Positions 1-7,923 of a stretch of DNA of 32,300 nucleotides are shown here, piece by piece; the stretch's first letter is position 1; every line of letters begins with the position of its first letter. The DNA is from Paracoccaceae bacterium (GTDB taxonomy: Bacteria > Pseudomonadota > Alphaproteobacteria > Rhodobacterales > Rhodobacteraceae), in contig JAHEJA010000026.1 in assembly GCA_024639125.1 (NCBI GenBank), positions 8,471-40,770 of the forward strand, in the 5' to 3' direction. The translations under genes and the position numbers were made by a program. The notes below the pieces were generated by a model. The model was not told the origin of the DNA and did no database searches. It saw nothing but the letters and a program-made list of their open reading frames with translations.

Positions 1-738
1 GGGTTGATCGACAAAAGGCGCATGCTTGCAATTTTCCAGCATCACAACATCGACAGGTGCATAGGACCGGTCTTCTAATTCTTGGATTTGCGCAACAGTG
101 CCATATTGATCACCAACCCCCTGGATCGCCAGCGTCGGAATGCGCAGATAGTCAATCGACTCTGCAACGTTCCATTTGCGGAACTCTGGATGTAGCCAGC
201 TGTCATTCCAACCATAAAAGGCTGTGTTCGGATCTTTGTGATATTTTGCTAATTTCCCACCAAGGTCCGCAGTTTCAAAAGCAACCTTTGCTTTGGCTAT
301 TTCTTTTAGCCCCATGGCTTCTGTAAAGTAGTGCGGTGCCATAACGATAAGCCCACGGATGCGGAAATCTTCGACCGAGCCCGCATAGATCGTCGCGATG
401 GTTGCCCCATCGCTGTGACCCAAAAGAACCGCTTTCTCTATCCCAAGCACATCAACGATTTGGGGAAGCACATCTATGGCTTCATGTGTCATATAGTCCA
501 AGGAACGCGGCAAATCTGTTGGATCCGATTGCCCATACCCTGCGCGTGAATAGGCCACGACCCCTAATCCGGTTTCGGCGGCAAGGCGTTCCGGGAAATC
601 ACGCCAAAGCGCAACGCATCCCAGACCTTCGTGCAGCATTATAATTGTGGGTGCCGTGTTGGGCGCTGGGCCAAAGCACGCATATTCCAATGCTTTGCCA
701 TTGACGGTCAAAAATCCAGACGGTGTCCAGTTGGTCAT
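1..738 (-). CDS. alpha/beta hydrolase, 3' end cut by window edge
   Basis: The frame is open from an ATG at 738 to the window edge, giving 246 residues without a stop. The nucleophile elbow GHSDGA (GxSxG, serine nucleophile) and a late NCKHAPF that should carry the catalytic histidine mark the alpha/beta-hydrolase fold. An HEGLG oxyanion-loop-like motif lies near the N-terminus. Only the last few dozen residues seem to be missing. The start is 3 bases after the stop of the CoA-ligase gene and is preceded by AAGGGG, so the two are almost certainly co-transcribed. The substrate cannot be read from the sequence. In an aromatic-acid cluster it could be an ester hydrolase, a ring-cleavage-product hydrolase or a thioesterase. 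Fold assignment is confident; function is open. Confidence 0.85.
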   Translation of the reverse strand, partial: MTNWTPSGFLTVNGKALEYACFGPAPNTAPTIIMLHEGLGCVALWRDFPERLAAETGLGVVAYSRAGYGQSDPTDLPRSLDYMTHEAIDVLPQIVDVLGIEKAVLLGHSDGATIATIYAGSVEDFRIRGLIVMAPHYFTEAMGLKEIAKAKVAFETADLGGKLAKYHKDPNTAFYGWNDSWLHPEFRKWNVAESIDYLRIPTLAIQGVGDQYGTVAQIQELEDRSYAPVDVVMLENCKHAPFVDQP

Positions 739-741
739 GAA

Positions 742-2274
742 TTAACCCCTTAGTTTAAAGCGTTGGATTTTTCCGGTTGCTGTTTTGGGCAGCTCATCGA
801 CAACATCAATCCAACGGGGATATTTCCATTTTCCGATCTTGTCTTTGATATAGTCTTTTAGGTGTGGAATGCAGTCCGCATTTTGAGCAGACTTTAGCAC
901 AACAAACGCATGGGGTTTGTCCAAGCCTTCTTCGTCCTGTTTGGCCACAACTGCGGCTTCTAGGATTGCAGGGTGGGACACGAGGGCTTGTTCAATTTCA
1001 AACGGAGACACCCAGATACCCGACACTTTGAACATGTCGTCAGTGCGCCCACAATAAATCAAACGGCCTGTGTCAGATAATTCGTATTTGTCTCCGGTTC
1101 GTGTCCATTCGCCTTCGAATGTAGACCGTGATTTGTGGCGGTTGTTCCAATATCCATCCGCCGAGGATTGGCCCTTGACCAAAAGTTCGCCAATGCCGCC
1201 AACGTTGACGTCGTGGTTGTTTTCATCAACCAACCGGATGGCATATCCGGGAACGGCTTTTCCCGAGGTGCCATAGACGACATCATCCGGGGTGTTCGAT
1301 AGAAAGATATGCAACATCTCGGTTGATCCAACCCCATCCAAGATATCAACACCCCAAAGCCCCTTCCATTTCTTACCAATTTCTTCGGGCAAGGCTTCAC
1401 CAGCAGAAATGCATCGCCGCAAGGGGGCGTTGGGCTGAGGGGTGGTTTCAAAATGATGCACCAAGGCGGCAAATAGCGTTGGAACACCGCAGAATATCGT
1501 GGGTTTAGTGCGGTCTAAAACATCACAAACGGTTTCGGGCGTTGGGCGACCGTGAAACAGAATTGTGGTGGCCCCAACGGACATCGGAAACGTCATTCCA
1601 TTGCCAAGACCATAGGCAAAGAATAGCTTTGCGGCGGAAAAAATCACATCGTCTTGGGTGATCCTAAGCACGTGTTCCCCATAGGTGTCTGCTGTTGCTT
1701 TTAATGCTGCGTGAACATGGCGGACGCCTTTGGGTTGACCCGTTGAGCCAGAGGAATATAGCCAAAACGCAGTTTCATCTTGGCTTGAGACAATCGCGCT
1801 TTGGGGGGTTGCACCCTGCATAAAGGTATCAAAGCTTGAAACACCATCGAGGGGGGCGCCACCGATTACAACAGTGGTTTTTATATTGGGATTGTCTTGG
1901 AGCGCGGGCAAAATTACGCTGGCCAATTCATGTGACACAAAAACTGATGTTGCGCGGCTATCTTCTAGAATGGCGCGATAGACATCGGTAGAAAGCAATG
2001 TGTTCACGGGAACAGGCACCACGCCTGCTTTTAGTGCGCCCCAAAAAATCAGGGGAAATTCGATTTGGTCCAGCACCAACATCAGGGCGCGTTCTTCGCG
2101 TGCGATGCCTGCGTTGGCAAATGCATTTGCAACTAGGTCCGTTTCTGTGGCCAAATCCGCATATGTAATCGCGCGCTCTGTGCCTGCGGCTTCTTGAAAT
2201 GCAACGTGATCTGCGCGTGACCCGTTCCGATGACGATCGACAAAGTAACATGCCGCATTTTGATTCTCGGTCAT
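742..2274 (-). CDS. benzoate/hydroxybenzoate-CoA ligase family protein
   Basis: This is an ANL-superfamily acid-CoA ligase of 510 residues, expected to activate an aromatic carboxylate to its CoA thioester with ATP through an acyl-adenylate. The phosphate-binding loop SSGSTGQPKG lies at residues 174-183. The segment SAAKLFFAYGLGN at 213-225 is characteristic of the benzoate/4-hydroxybenzoate-CoA ligase branch, and the C-terminal PKTATGKIQR carries the catalytic lysine. An ATG at 2274 with AGGGAGG just upstream is preferred over an in-frame start at 2373. That longer start would translate through palindromes and adds residues that resemble nothing in the family. It leads a two-gene unit with the alpha/beta hydrolase and has its own upstream regulatory region after the terminator of the amidohydrolase gene. 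The exact acid is unknown; benzoate, 3- or 4-hydroxybenzoate are the family options. Confidence 0.88.
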   Translation of the reverse strand: MTENQNAACYFVDRHRNGSRADHVAFQEAAGTERAITYADLATETDLVANAFANAGIAREERALMLVLDQIEFPLIFWGALKAGVVPVPVNTLLSTDVYRAILEDSRATSVFVSHELASVILPALQDNPNIKTTVVIGGAPLDGVSSFDTFMQGATPQSAIVSSQDETAFWLYSSGSTGQPKGVRHVHAALKATADTYGEHVLRITQDDVIFSAAKLFFAYGLGNGMTFPMSVGATTILFHGRPTPETVCDVLDRTKPTIFCGVPTLFAALVHHFETTPQPNAPLRRCISAGEALPEEIGKKWKGLWGVDILDGVGSTEMLHIFLSNTPDDVVYGTSGKAVPGYAIRLVDENNHDVNVGGIGELLVKGQSSADGYWNNRHKSRSTFEGEWTRTGDKYELSDTGRLIYCGRTDDMFKVSGIWVSPFEIEQALVSHPAILEAAVVAKQDEEGLDKPHAFVVLKSAQNADCIPHLKDYIKDKIGKWKYPRWIDVVDELPKTATGKIQRFKLRG

Positions 2275-2427
2275 CTTTCCCTCCCTAGGAAATTTGACAT
2301 GGCTAAGCCATGAAAAACAAATATTTAATTCAAGGGGTGTGCCCCTTTGATTTTTGTTCCAATGGTGTGCCATTGGTCGTTTTCTGTAAATTTATGCATT
2401 TTATTTCACACGGTGCAAGATAATGCT
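2275..2427 (-). promoter_or_regulatory. control region of the CoA-ligase gene with three tandem palindromes
   Basis: The spacer between the amidohydrolase terminator and the ligase start holds three perfect inverted repeats. They are CATGGC-TAA-GCCATG (2298-2312), AAGGGG-TGTG-CCCCTT (2332-2347) and CCAATGG-TGTG-CCATTGG (2359-2376). The last two share the core GGTGTGCC, and their centres are 28 bases apart. Upstream, on the minus strand, a weak -35-like TTGCAC (2419-2414) is followed after 16 bases by CATAAA. The arrangement suggests tandem operators or 5'-leader stem-loops. No regulator can be named. Confidence 0.5.
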
Positions 2428-2457
2428 AAAAAAGGGCCATCCGAAGATGACCCTTTT
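2428..2457 (-). terminator. Rho-independent terminator after the amidohydrolase gene
   Basis: Read on the minus strand, this is an 11-bp stem (AAAAGGGTCAT paired with ATGGCCCTTTT, including one G-U pair) closed by the very stable CTTCGG loop. The distal arm runs directly into six Ts (2433-2428). It begins 4 bases after the amidohydrolase stop codon, so it ends the ech-marR-fcs-amidohydrolase transcript and separates it from the CoA-ligase unit. Confidence 0.9.
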
Positions 2458-2460
2458 GAT

Positions 2461-3333
2461 TTATGCCAATCCAAGCAACCGCGCTGCGTTTCCTTTTATG
2501 ATGTCTGGGCGCAGCTCGTCTTTGATGTTGATTTTTTCAAAATCGGCAAGCCATCTTTCCGGCGTTATCATGGGCCAATCTGATCCGAAAAGTACCTTTT
2601 TGCGCAGGATCGAATTGCAGTATTTCACCAGAATTTCGGGGAAATATTTCGGGCTCCAGCCGGATAAATCGATATAGACGTTCGGCTTGTGCTGCGCGAC
2701 CGCCAAGGCCTCTTCTTGCCAAGGGAACGACGGGTGCGCCAGAATGATTTTCATATCGGGGAAATCAACGGCAACATCATCCATATACATGGGGTTTGAA
2801 TACTTTAGCCGCATGCCATTGCCGCCACGCATGCCCGAACCGACACCGGTTTGGCCCGTGTGGAAAAGCGCAATGCCGCCTTCTTCTGCGATGGCTTCAT
2901 ATAGCTCATAGGCCATGCGATCGTTGGGATAGAATCCCTGCATCGTTGGGTGGAACTTGAATCCCTTGATGCCGAAATCCTTGATCAACCGCCGCGCTTC
3001 GCGTGCGCCCATTTTACCTTTGTGCGGATCAATGGAGGCAAAAGGTATCAGCACATCATCATTTTCTGCGGCAAGCGCGGCGACTTCTTCGTTATTATAG
3101 CGGCGGTATCCGGTTTCCCGTTCTGCATCCACTGGAAAAATCACGGCGGCGATGTTTTGGGCGCGGTAATGCGCAGCAGTTTCAGGAACCGTCGGAGGAT
3201 GTTTCCAAGGCGCCCTAAAATACGATGCCATAGTTGCCTGTAGATCATCATATCCATCATCCGAATGACACCCACAGGGCTCTTCGGCATGGGTGTGAAA
3301 ATCAATTGCGCGTATTTTATCTAGATCAATCAT
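2461..3333 (-). CDS. amidohydrolase family 2 protein of the phenylpropanoid operon
   Basis: This 290-residue TIM-barrel metal-dependent hydrolase belongs to the ACMSD/amidohydrolase-2 group. Visible metal-site elements are the N-terminal DFHTH (HxH), FKFHP, LFHTGQTG, IILAHPSFPW and the C-terminal FGSDWP aspartate. There is no signal peptide, so it should be cytoplasmic. It starts 9 bases after the feruloyl-CoA-synthase-like gene and is the last gene before a strong terminator. From memory, amidohydrolases of this type recur in beta-oxidative hydroxycinnamate clusters of actinobacteria, where one has been proposed to hydrolyse the aryl-beta-ketoacyl-CoA to the hydroxybenzoate. I infer that role from context. 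Decarboxylase activity, known in related amidohydrolase-2 enzymes, is the alternative. Confidence 0.85.
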   Translation of the reverse strand: MIDLDKIRAIDFHTHAEEPCGCHSDDGYDDLQATMASYFRAPWKHPPTVPETAAHYRAQNIAAVIFPVDAERETGYRRYNNEEVAALAAENDDVLIPFASIDPHKGKMGAREARRLIKDFGIKGFKFHPTMQGFYPNDRMAYELYEAIAEEGGIALFHTGQTGVGSGMRGGNGMRLKYSNPMYMDDVAVDFPDMKIILAHPSFPWQEEALAVAQHKPNVYIDLSGWSPKYFPEILVKYCNSILRKKVLFGSDWPMITPERWLADFEKINIKDELRPDIIKGNAARLLGLA

Positions 3334-3342
3334 GGCTGGTCC

Positions 3343-5133
3343 TTAAATCAATATCGTTGCAGGATCGGCATCGTCGTACAGTCGCTCAAGCAAAGCTGCG
3401 CGGCGGGTCAAAACCTTGCGAAAGTTCAAATTGCCTTTGGCGGTGATTTCACCGTCAGCAATTGATGGCGGCTCTGATAAAAGGGCGGCGCGTGCAATGC
3501 GTGTCGATGAGCCAGAACCCGATGTCTTGCCAAGTGCCACCTTGATGGTTTCCGCAGTTGTCGGTGAGATCAAAAGCCCGTCGTCATCTGTGATGTCGTC
3601 TTGTGCGCGGACGGCGGGGCTTGGAATGATCAATAGCCCGATTTGGGTGCGATCTGCCCCTGTGATCACGATGTCCTGCGCCAAGGGTCCAAGCGCGCCA
3701 AGCATGTCCAACCTTAGTTGTGCGGCGCGCACCCATGTTCCTGTCAAAAGCTTGAATTCTTCGGAAATCCGTCCGTCAAATTTCAATCCCATGTTCATGT
3801 CGTCAGGGTCAACGAACCGCATAGCGTCGCCGGTACAGAAATAGCCGTCTTGGTCAAAGGCATCAGCCGTTTTTTCCGCATCGTTCAAGTAACCCTGAAA
3901 AATTGTCGGACCTTTGACGCGCACTTCGTAGCGGTTTTCATCATTTGGCATCAGCTTGATTGATAGGCCGGGCAGCGGCACACCAACGATGCCAGAAAGG
4001 TCCGTTTTCTGGTATTGCAACAGGCTCGCAGGGGCGGTTTCCGTAAGGCCCCAGCTTGATGTAAACAATGGCACATTGCCACGCACGTCGCGGGCCATGT
4101 TTTCCAAGTCTGTCCATACATCCTGGGGCAAACTTGCGCCTGCATAGAACAACATGTCCAAATCGCGGAAATAGGCGTCCCGTAGGGCTGTGTCTTCTTT
4201 CATGACATCGCGCAATTTGGCAAAGCCAACGGGCACGTTGAAGGCAATCGTACCGGTTTTCAAACGCAAGGACTCGACGCTTTTTTCAAACAGACCCGGT
4301 GCAGGCTTGCCGTTATCTATGTAATGCGCGCCACCGTTGGCGAGCATGAGGTTAAAGTTGTGCGATCCGCCGAACACATGGTTCCAAGGCAGCCAGTCAA
4401 CAATAACGGGGGGCTTTTGTGTCACAAATGGCAATGTTTGCGCCAATTGCGTTTGGTTCGTACACATCATGCGATGCGTGGTTTGAACGCCTTTGGAGGA
4501 TGATGTCGAACCCGATGTCATCAGGATTTTGGCCACTGTGTCGGGACCAACTGTGGCCGTAACCGAGGACACATCCCCACGCCCTTGGGCAAGATCGGCA
4601 AGGGTTGTATAAGTTTCCTTGCCACCATGTGATACCACAATATCCGCATCGGCAAAGGCAGGGCGGGTCAAAACATCCGCCAAGACATCGCCATCTTGGG
4701 CATAGACCATCCCCGGCGTAGTCAGCGCGGCGACATAATCCAACTGTCCGTTGGCTGCAGGAATAAGTGCGTATTGTTCCGCGACTGGCACTGTGGGAAC
4801 GCCGATGTATTGCGCCGCCAAAGTGAGCAGTGCGTGATCAACGCTATTGCCGGAAATGATCAATATCGGACGCGTCGCAGATACGTTGCGATCCAGCAAA
4901 GACGCCGCAATCCCCAAAGCAATCTCGCGGGCTTCGGAATAGGTGACTTCGCGCCATCCTGCCCCAGACCGTTCCGCCACCAAAATAGCATTTGGCGTGG
5001 TTTTGGCCCAATGATCCAGCCAATCCGTTGTGCGTGTTGCGACCGCTGCAAGGGCGGTGTTTGACGTAAGTAGAATGCTTCCATCGGGTTGATCCACGCG
5101 AGCCACATCATGTGACGCATAATTCGAGGTCAT
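3343..5133 (-). CDS. fcs: feruloyl-CoA synthase-like hydroxycinnamate-CoA ligase
   Basis: This is a 596-residue ANL ligase whose length and landmarks match feruloyl-CoA synthases rather than the shorter benzoate ligases. The phosphate-binding loop is TSGSTSSSKG at 206-215, followed by WLPWNHVFGG from 247. The C-terminal TAKGNLNFRKVL carries the catalytic lysine. The expected reaction is ATP- and CoA-dependent activation of a phenylpropenoic acid (ferulate, coumarates, caffeate), the entry step of side-chain shortening. The ATG at 5133 sits one base beyond the marR stop with GGGAGAAG in front, so translation is probably coupled. Ring-substituent preference cannot be read from sequence. The neighbouring 3-hydroxybenzoate genes make a meta-hydroxylated cinnamate a candidate. 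Confidence 0.9.
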   Translation of the reverse strand: MTSNYASHDVARVDQPDGSILLTSNTALAAVATRTTDWLDHWAKTTPNAILVAERSGAGWREVTYSEAREIALGIAASLLDRNVSATRPILIISGNSVDHALLTLAAQYIGVPTVPVAEQYALIPAANGQLDYVAALTTPGMVYAQDGDVLADVLTRPAFADADIVVSHGGKETYTTLADLAQGRGDVSSVTATVGPDTVAKILMTSGSTSSSKGVQTTHRMMCTNQTQLAQTLPFVTQKPPVIVDWLPWNHVFGGSHNFNLMLANGGAHYIDNGKPAPGLFEKSVESLRLKTGTIAFNVPVGFAKLRDVMKEDTALRDAYFRDLDMLFYAGASLPQDVWTDLENMARDVRGNVPLFTSSWGLTETAPASLLQYQKTDLSGIVGVPLPGLSIKLMPNDENRYEVRVKGPTIFQGYLNDAEKTADAFDQDGYFCTGDAMRFVDPDDMNMGLKFDGRISEEFKLLTGTWVRAAQLRLDMLGALGPLAQDIVITGADRTQIGLLIIPSPAVRAQDDITDDDGLLISPTTAETIKVALGKTSGSGSSTRIARAALLSEPPSIADGEITAKGNLNFRKVLTRRAALLERLYDDADPATILI

Positions 5134-5134
5134 A

Positions 5135-5584
5135 TTAGCTTCTCCCTAGGCCATTGGATTCGATGGTTCTGAGTGTTGAAATCATATCTGCTATGTCGCT
5201 GTCGGCGATGTCTTTGCACATGCGCGCTTCGTGTTGAATGACGGCTTGGCGCGCTTGTTCTAATCGTGTCTTGCCTGTGTCGGTGATGCGCAATTCATAT
5301 GCGCGGCGATCTTGTTCAGAGCGGTCGCGTTGAATCAGCATGGCCTGTTCTAATTCGTCAATAATCACCACCATGTTGGGGCGCTCAATAACCAAAAGCT
5401 CAGCAACGCCTGATTGGCGAATACCGGGATTTTCATCAATAATAGATAGCACGGAAAACGTAATCATGCGCAAACCAGATTGTGCCAAGCACGCATTCAG
5501 GTCCATTTGGATTGCATTGAATGCGCGTTTTAAATTGTATCCTGAAAAAATACGAAGCGAGTCATCTTTGTGGTCTTTGGTCAT
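5135..5584 (-). CDS. MarR-family regulator (CouR-like)
   Basis: This 149-residue winged-helix MarR protein has its recognition-helix region around IERPNMVVIIDELE and the wing at RDRSEQDRRAYELRIT. It overlaps the upstream crotonase gene by 4 bases (ATGA) and is followed one base later by the CoA ligase, so it is embedded in the operon it probably controls. In Rhodopseudomonas and Rhodococcus, the MarR repressor CouR controls hydroxycinnamate genes and releases DNA on binding p-coumaroyl-CoA. The same ligand class is likely here by analogy. Its probable operator is the 37-bp palindrome upstream of the operon, which would make it autoregulated. The family call is firm; the effector is inferred. 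Confidence 0.9.
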   Translation of the reverse strand: MTKDHKDDSLRIFSGYNLKRAFNAIQMDLNACLAQSGLRMITFSVLSIIDENPGIRQSGVAELLVIERPNMVVIIDELEQAMLIQRDRSEQDRRAYELRITDTGKTRLEQARQAVIQHEARMCKDIADSDIADMISTLRTIESNGLGRS

Positions 5585-6345
5585 GAACGGAACCTCGGTG
5601 GGCGTTTTTCCAAAAAGGCGGCCAAACCTTCGGCAGCATCAGGCGTGGTTTGTGACAAAGCCGCGGTAAGGCTTTCTGTGAATAAGCCGTCTTGGGTGGA
5701 CATGTTTTGGATGCGCGAAATGGCTTGGATCATAAAGTAATTAGACAGCGGCGCATTCCGTGCGATTTTGCCCGCCAATTCTAACGCCAAAGGCAAGGCT
5801 TCGCCATCGCCAACCGAATAATGCGCAAGGCCAAGTGCAACCGCTTCTTCGGCGTTATATTTGCGGCCTGTTAGCATCATTTCCGTCATGCGGTCTGCCC
5901 CAATGATGCGACCAACGCGGACTGTTGCGCCGCCGCCGACAAAGATACCGCGCCGGCCTTCTGGGAGTTGAAAGATCGTTGACGGTTCAGCAATGCGCAC
6001 ATGGGTCGCAGCAGCAAGTTCAAGTCCGCCCCCAATGACCGCACCAAACATAGCCGACACAACAGGAAGTCCGCCGAATTGGATTTGCTCCATGATGCGG
6101 TGCCAATTGCGCGAATGATAAATCCCATCTTCGGCAGTGCGTTCGACATGTTCAGCAAGATCAAGTCCAGAACAATAGTGCCCTGCTGTTCCCGTTAAAA
6201 CGACAACTTTGACGTCTTTGGGCGGGGTGCTAAAGAATGCATCAATTTCCGAGAGCAGCCTGTCTGACATTGCGTTGCGCTTATCGGGACGATTGATCGT
6301 CACCGTCGCGATGCCTTTGTCAATCTTGATATCCAACAATGCCAT
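5581..6345 (-). CDS. enoyl-CoA hydratase/crotonase of the phenylpropanoid operon
   Basis: A crotonase-fold enzyme of 254 residues. The oxyanion-hole segments are HYCSGLDL (57-64) and GAVIGGGLEL (101-110). Both catalytic glutamates of true hydratases appear to be present (E109 in GGGLEL and E129 in LPEGRR). Hydroxycinnamoyl-CoA hydratase-lyases of the Pseudomonas type, as I recall them, keep only the second. I therefore favour hydration of the cinnamoyl-CoA double bond in a beta-oxidative route over direct cleavage to the aldehyde. The ATG at 6345 is preceded by AGGAG. It is the first gene of the operon, directly behind the 37-bp palindrome, and overlaps marR by 4 bases. No 3-hydroxyacyl-CoA dehydrogenase or aldehyde dehydrogenase follows it, so the next step must be encoded elsewhere. 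Confidence 0.88.
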   Translation of the reverse strand: MALLDIKIDKGIATVTINRPDKRNAMSDRLLSEIDAFFSTPPKDVKVVVLTGTAGHYCSGLDLAEHVERTAEDGIYHSRNWHRIMEQIQFGGLPVVSAMFGAVIGGGLELAAATHVRIAEPSTIFQLPEGRRGIFVGGGATVRVGRIIGADRMTEMMLTGRKYNAEEAVALGLAHYSVGDGEALPLALELAGKIARNAPLSNYFMIQAISRIQNMSTQDGLFTESLTAALSQTTPDAAEGLAAFLEKRPPRFRS

Positions 6346-6365
6346 TGGCGACTCCTGTGGGTAAA

Positions 6366-6402
6366 ATAGGTATGGTTAATAACTATTATTATCCACACCT
6401 AT
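6366..6402. promoter_or_regulatory. 37-bp near-perfect palindrome, likely MarR operator
   Basis: Two 17-base arms flank a CTA spacer. The left arm is ATAGGTATGGTTAATAA, and the right arm reads ATAGGTGTGGATAATAA on the other strand (two mismatches). It ends 21 bases before the crotonase start and lies behind the dctM stop, where the promoter of the minus-strand operon must be. Position, symmetry and the embedded marR gene make it the best operator candidate in the window. Confidence 0.75.
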
Positions 6403-6426
6403 CCCAAGTCAAAGCTATTTTTCCAA

Positions 6427-7923
6427 CTACCACCCAATAAGGAACAGGGTGATCGCCGGAAAGGCGACAAGTATCCCAACACGTATCAAATCAGATGCCA
6501 CAAAGAACATGACCGCTTTGTAGGTGTCGGTCATAGGTGTTTTTCGATCCATCGCGTTGATAATAAACAAGTTCATCCCAACAGGCGGCGTGATCAAGCC
6601 CACTTCGACAACGATCAAAACCAAAATACCAAACCAAATGGCGGTTTGTTCAATATTGATCCGGTTCAGCGACCCTTTTGACACGCCCCGTAGATCCATC
6701 GCTTTGATTTGCTCTCGGGTCAGTTCGGCACCCTGTGCAATGGTGGCTTTGACGCTCGCAAGCATATCAGCCGGCACTTCGATTCCAGTGGCAAGGGCCT
6801 GTTGGACTTTTGCTGCATGAAGCTCGGCCATAGAGACCATGCCGAAATCCAATTCCTGCATGACGGGCCAAAAAATTGGGATCGTGAGCAATATCATAGA
6901 AAGACTGTCCATCAGACAGCCAAGGATCAAATAAAACACCAAGATAAGCACAAGCACAAACCAAGGGCTGAACCCTTGTTCCACAACAAAGGCGGCGATT
7001 TCTTGGGGCACTTGGGTCAGCGCCAAGAAGCCATTGTAAAACGCCGCACCAAGCACGATGAAAAAGATCATCGCTGTTGATTTCGCCGTGACGTTAAAGC
7101 TTTCGATAAGTGTGGATTTGGTCAATCCACCGTTGAAATAGGCGATGACACCTGTGCCCAATGCGCCGACAGCTGCGCCTTCGGTCGGGGTGAAGATACC
7201 GCCATAAATGCCACCGACAACCGCTATGAACACCAAAAGAACGGGCCAGACCGCAACAAGATCCTGAAACCGCTGTGCATAGGGGACGCGCGGGCGCGTG
7301 CCGGCTGAATCCGGATAAAGACGCACATAGATCGAGATGACAACAACATATCCCAAAGCCGCTAAAATGCCGGGAATAAAGGCCGCAAGAAAGAGTTTGG
7401 CGATATTTTGTTCGGTTAAGATCGCATAGATCACCAAAACGATCGAGGGCGGAATGAGGATCCCCAATGTTCCGCCTGCGGCAAGTGTGGCTGTTGAAAA
7501 CCCACCTGCATACCCGTAGCGGCGCAATTCTGGCAAAGCCACGCGGCTCATTGTGGCCGCTGTTGCAAGCGAGCTGCCGCAAATTGACCCAAAGCCAGCA
7601 CAGGCGCCGACGGCTGCCATGGCAACGCCGCCTTTCCGATGGCCAAGCCAACCTTCTGCGGCTTTGAACAATGCCTGACTCATGCCGCCGAGTGTCGCAA
7701 AATGGCCCATCAACAGGAACATCGGGATAATTGACAGTGAATAGCTTGAAAACGTTGTGAATGTTTCAGATTTCATCTTGGCCAGTGGAATAAATGTACC
7801 ACCTTGGACCAATGTTAGGCCGATAAAGCCAGTTGAAAACATCGCAAGCCCAATGGGGACACGCAAAAAGATCAACAAAAGAAGCACAGGGAATGAATAA
7901 AGCCCAATTTCAAAGCTGCTCAA
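6427..7923 (-). CDS. dctM: TRAP transporter large permease (DctM) with an insertion
   Basis: This is the large membrane subunit that couples sodium-driven transport to substrate delivered by the periplasmic binding protein. It has the usual many hydrophobic segments, the SGSS-like GSICGSSLATAATM motif near 112-125, and LIPPS and LITPPVG motifs. At 498 residues it is clearly longer than the usual DctM of about 425-430. The excess is a hydrophilic, helix-prone block at about residues 361-424, rich in Ala, Lys, Gln and Glu. It is inserted between the IPIFWPVMQ and IWFGILVL segments that are normally close together. The gene overlaps dctQ by 4 bases. Placement between ring-cleavage and side-chain genes suggests an aromatic carboxylate as substrate. 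Confidence 0.93.
   Translation of the reverse strand: MSSFEIGLYSFPVLLLLIFLRVPIGLAMFSTGFIGLTLVQGGTFIPLAKMKSETFTTFSSYSLSIIPMFLLMGHFATLGGMSQALFKAAEGWLGHRKGGVAMAAVGACAGFGSICGSSLATAATMSRVALPELRRYGYAGGFSTATLAAGGTLGILIPPSIVLVIYAILTEQNIAKLFLAAFIPGILAALGYVVVISIYVRLYPDSAGTRPRVPYAQRFQDLVAVWPVLLVFIAVVGGIYGGIFTPTEGAAVGALGTGVIAYFNGGLTKSTLIESFNVTAKSTAMIFFIVLGAAFYNGFLALTQVPQEIAAFVVEQGFSPWFVLVLILVFYLILGCLMDSLSMILLTIPIFWPVMQELDFGMVSMAELHAAKVQQALATGIEVPADMLASVKATIAQGAELTREQIKAMDLRGVSKGSLNRINIEQTAIWFGILVLIVVEVGLITPPVGMNLFIINAMDRKTPMTDTYKAVMFFVASDLIRVGILVAFPAITLFLIGW

Noticed and set aside
2275-2373. Upstream extension of the CoA-ligase reading frame
   Set aside because: It runs through three palindromes, has no ribosome site and adds residues unlike the family; ATG 2274 has AGGGAGG.
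2359-2376. UxuR/GntR-type operator identity for the CCAATGG palindrome
   Set aside because: The centre (TGGTGTGCCA) only loosely resembles TGGTATACCA and no GntR gene is nearby.
5581-6345. Hydroxycinnamoyl-CoA hydratase-lyase (vanillin-forming type)
   Set aside because: Both hydratase glutamates seem present and the surrounding motifs differ from the lyase group as I recall it; a lyase function is not strictly excluded.
7094-7651. 185-codon minus-strand frame overlapping dctM in another frame
   Set aside because: The dctM frame encodes clear TRAP permease sequence; this frame is an Arg/Cys/His-rich shadow.
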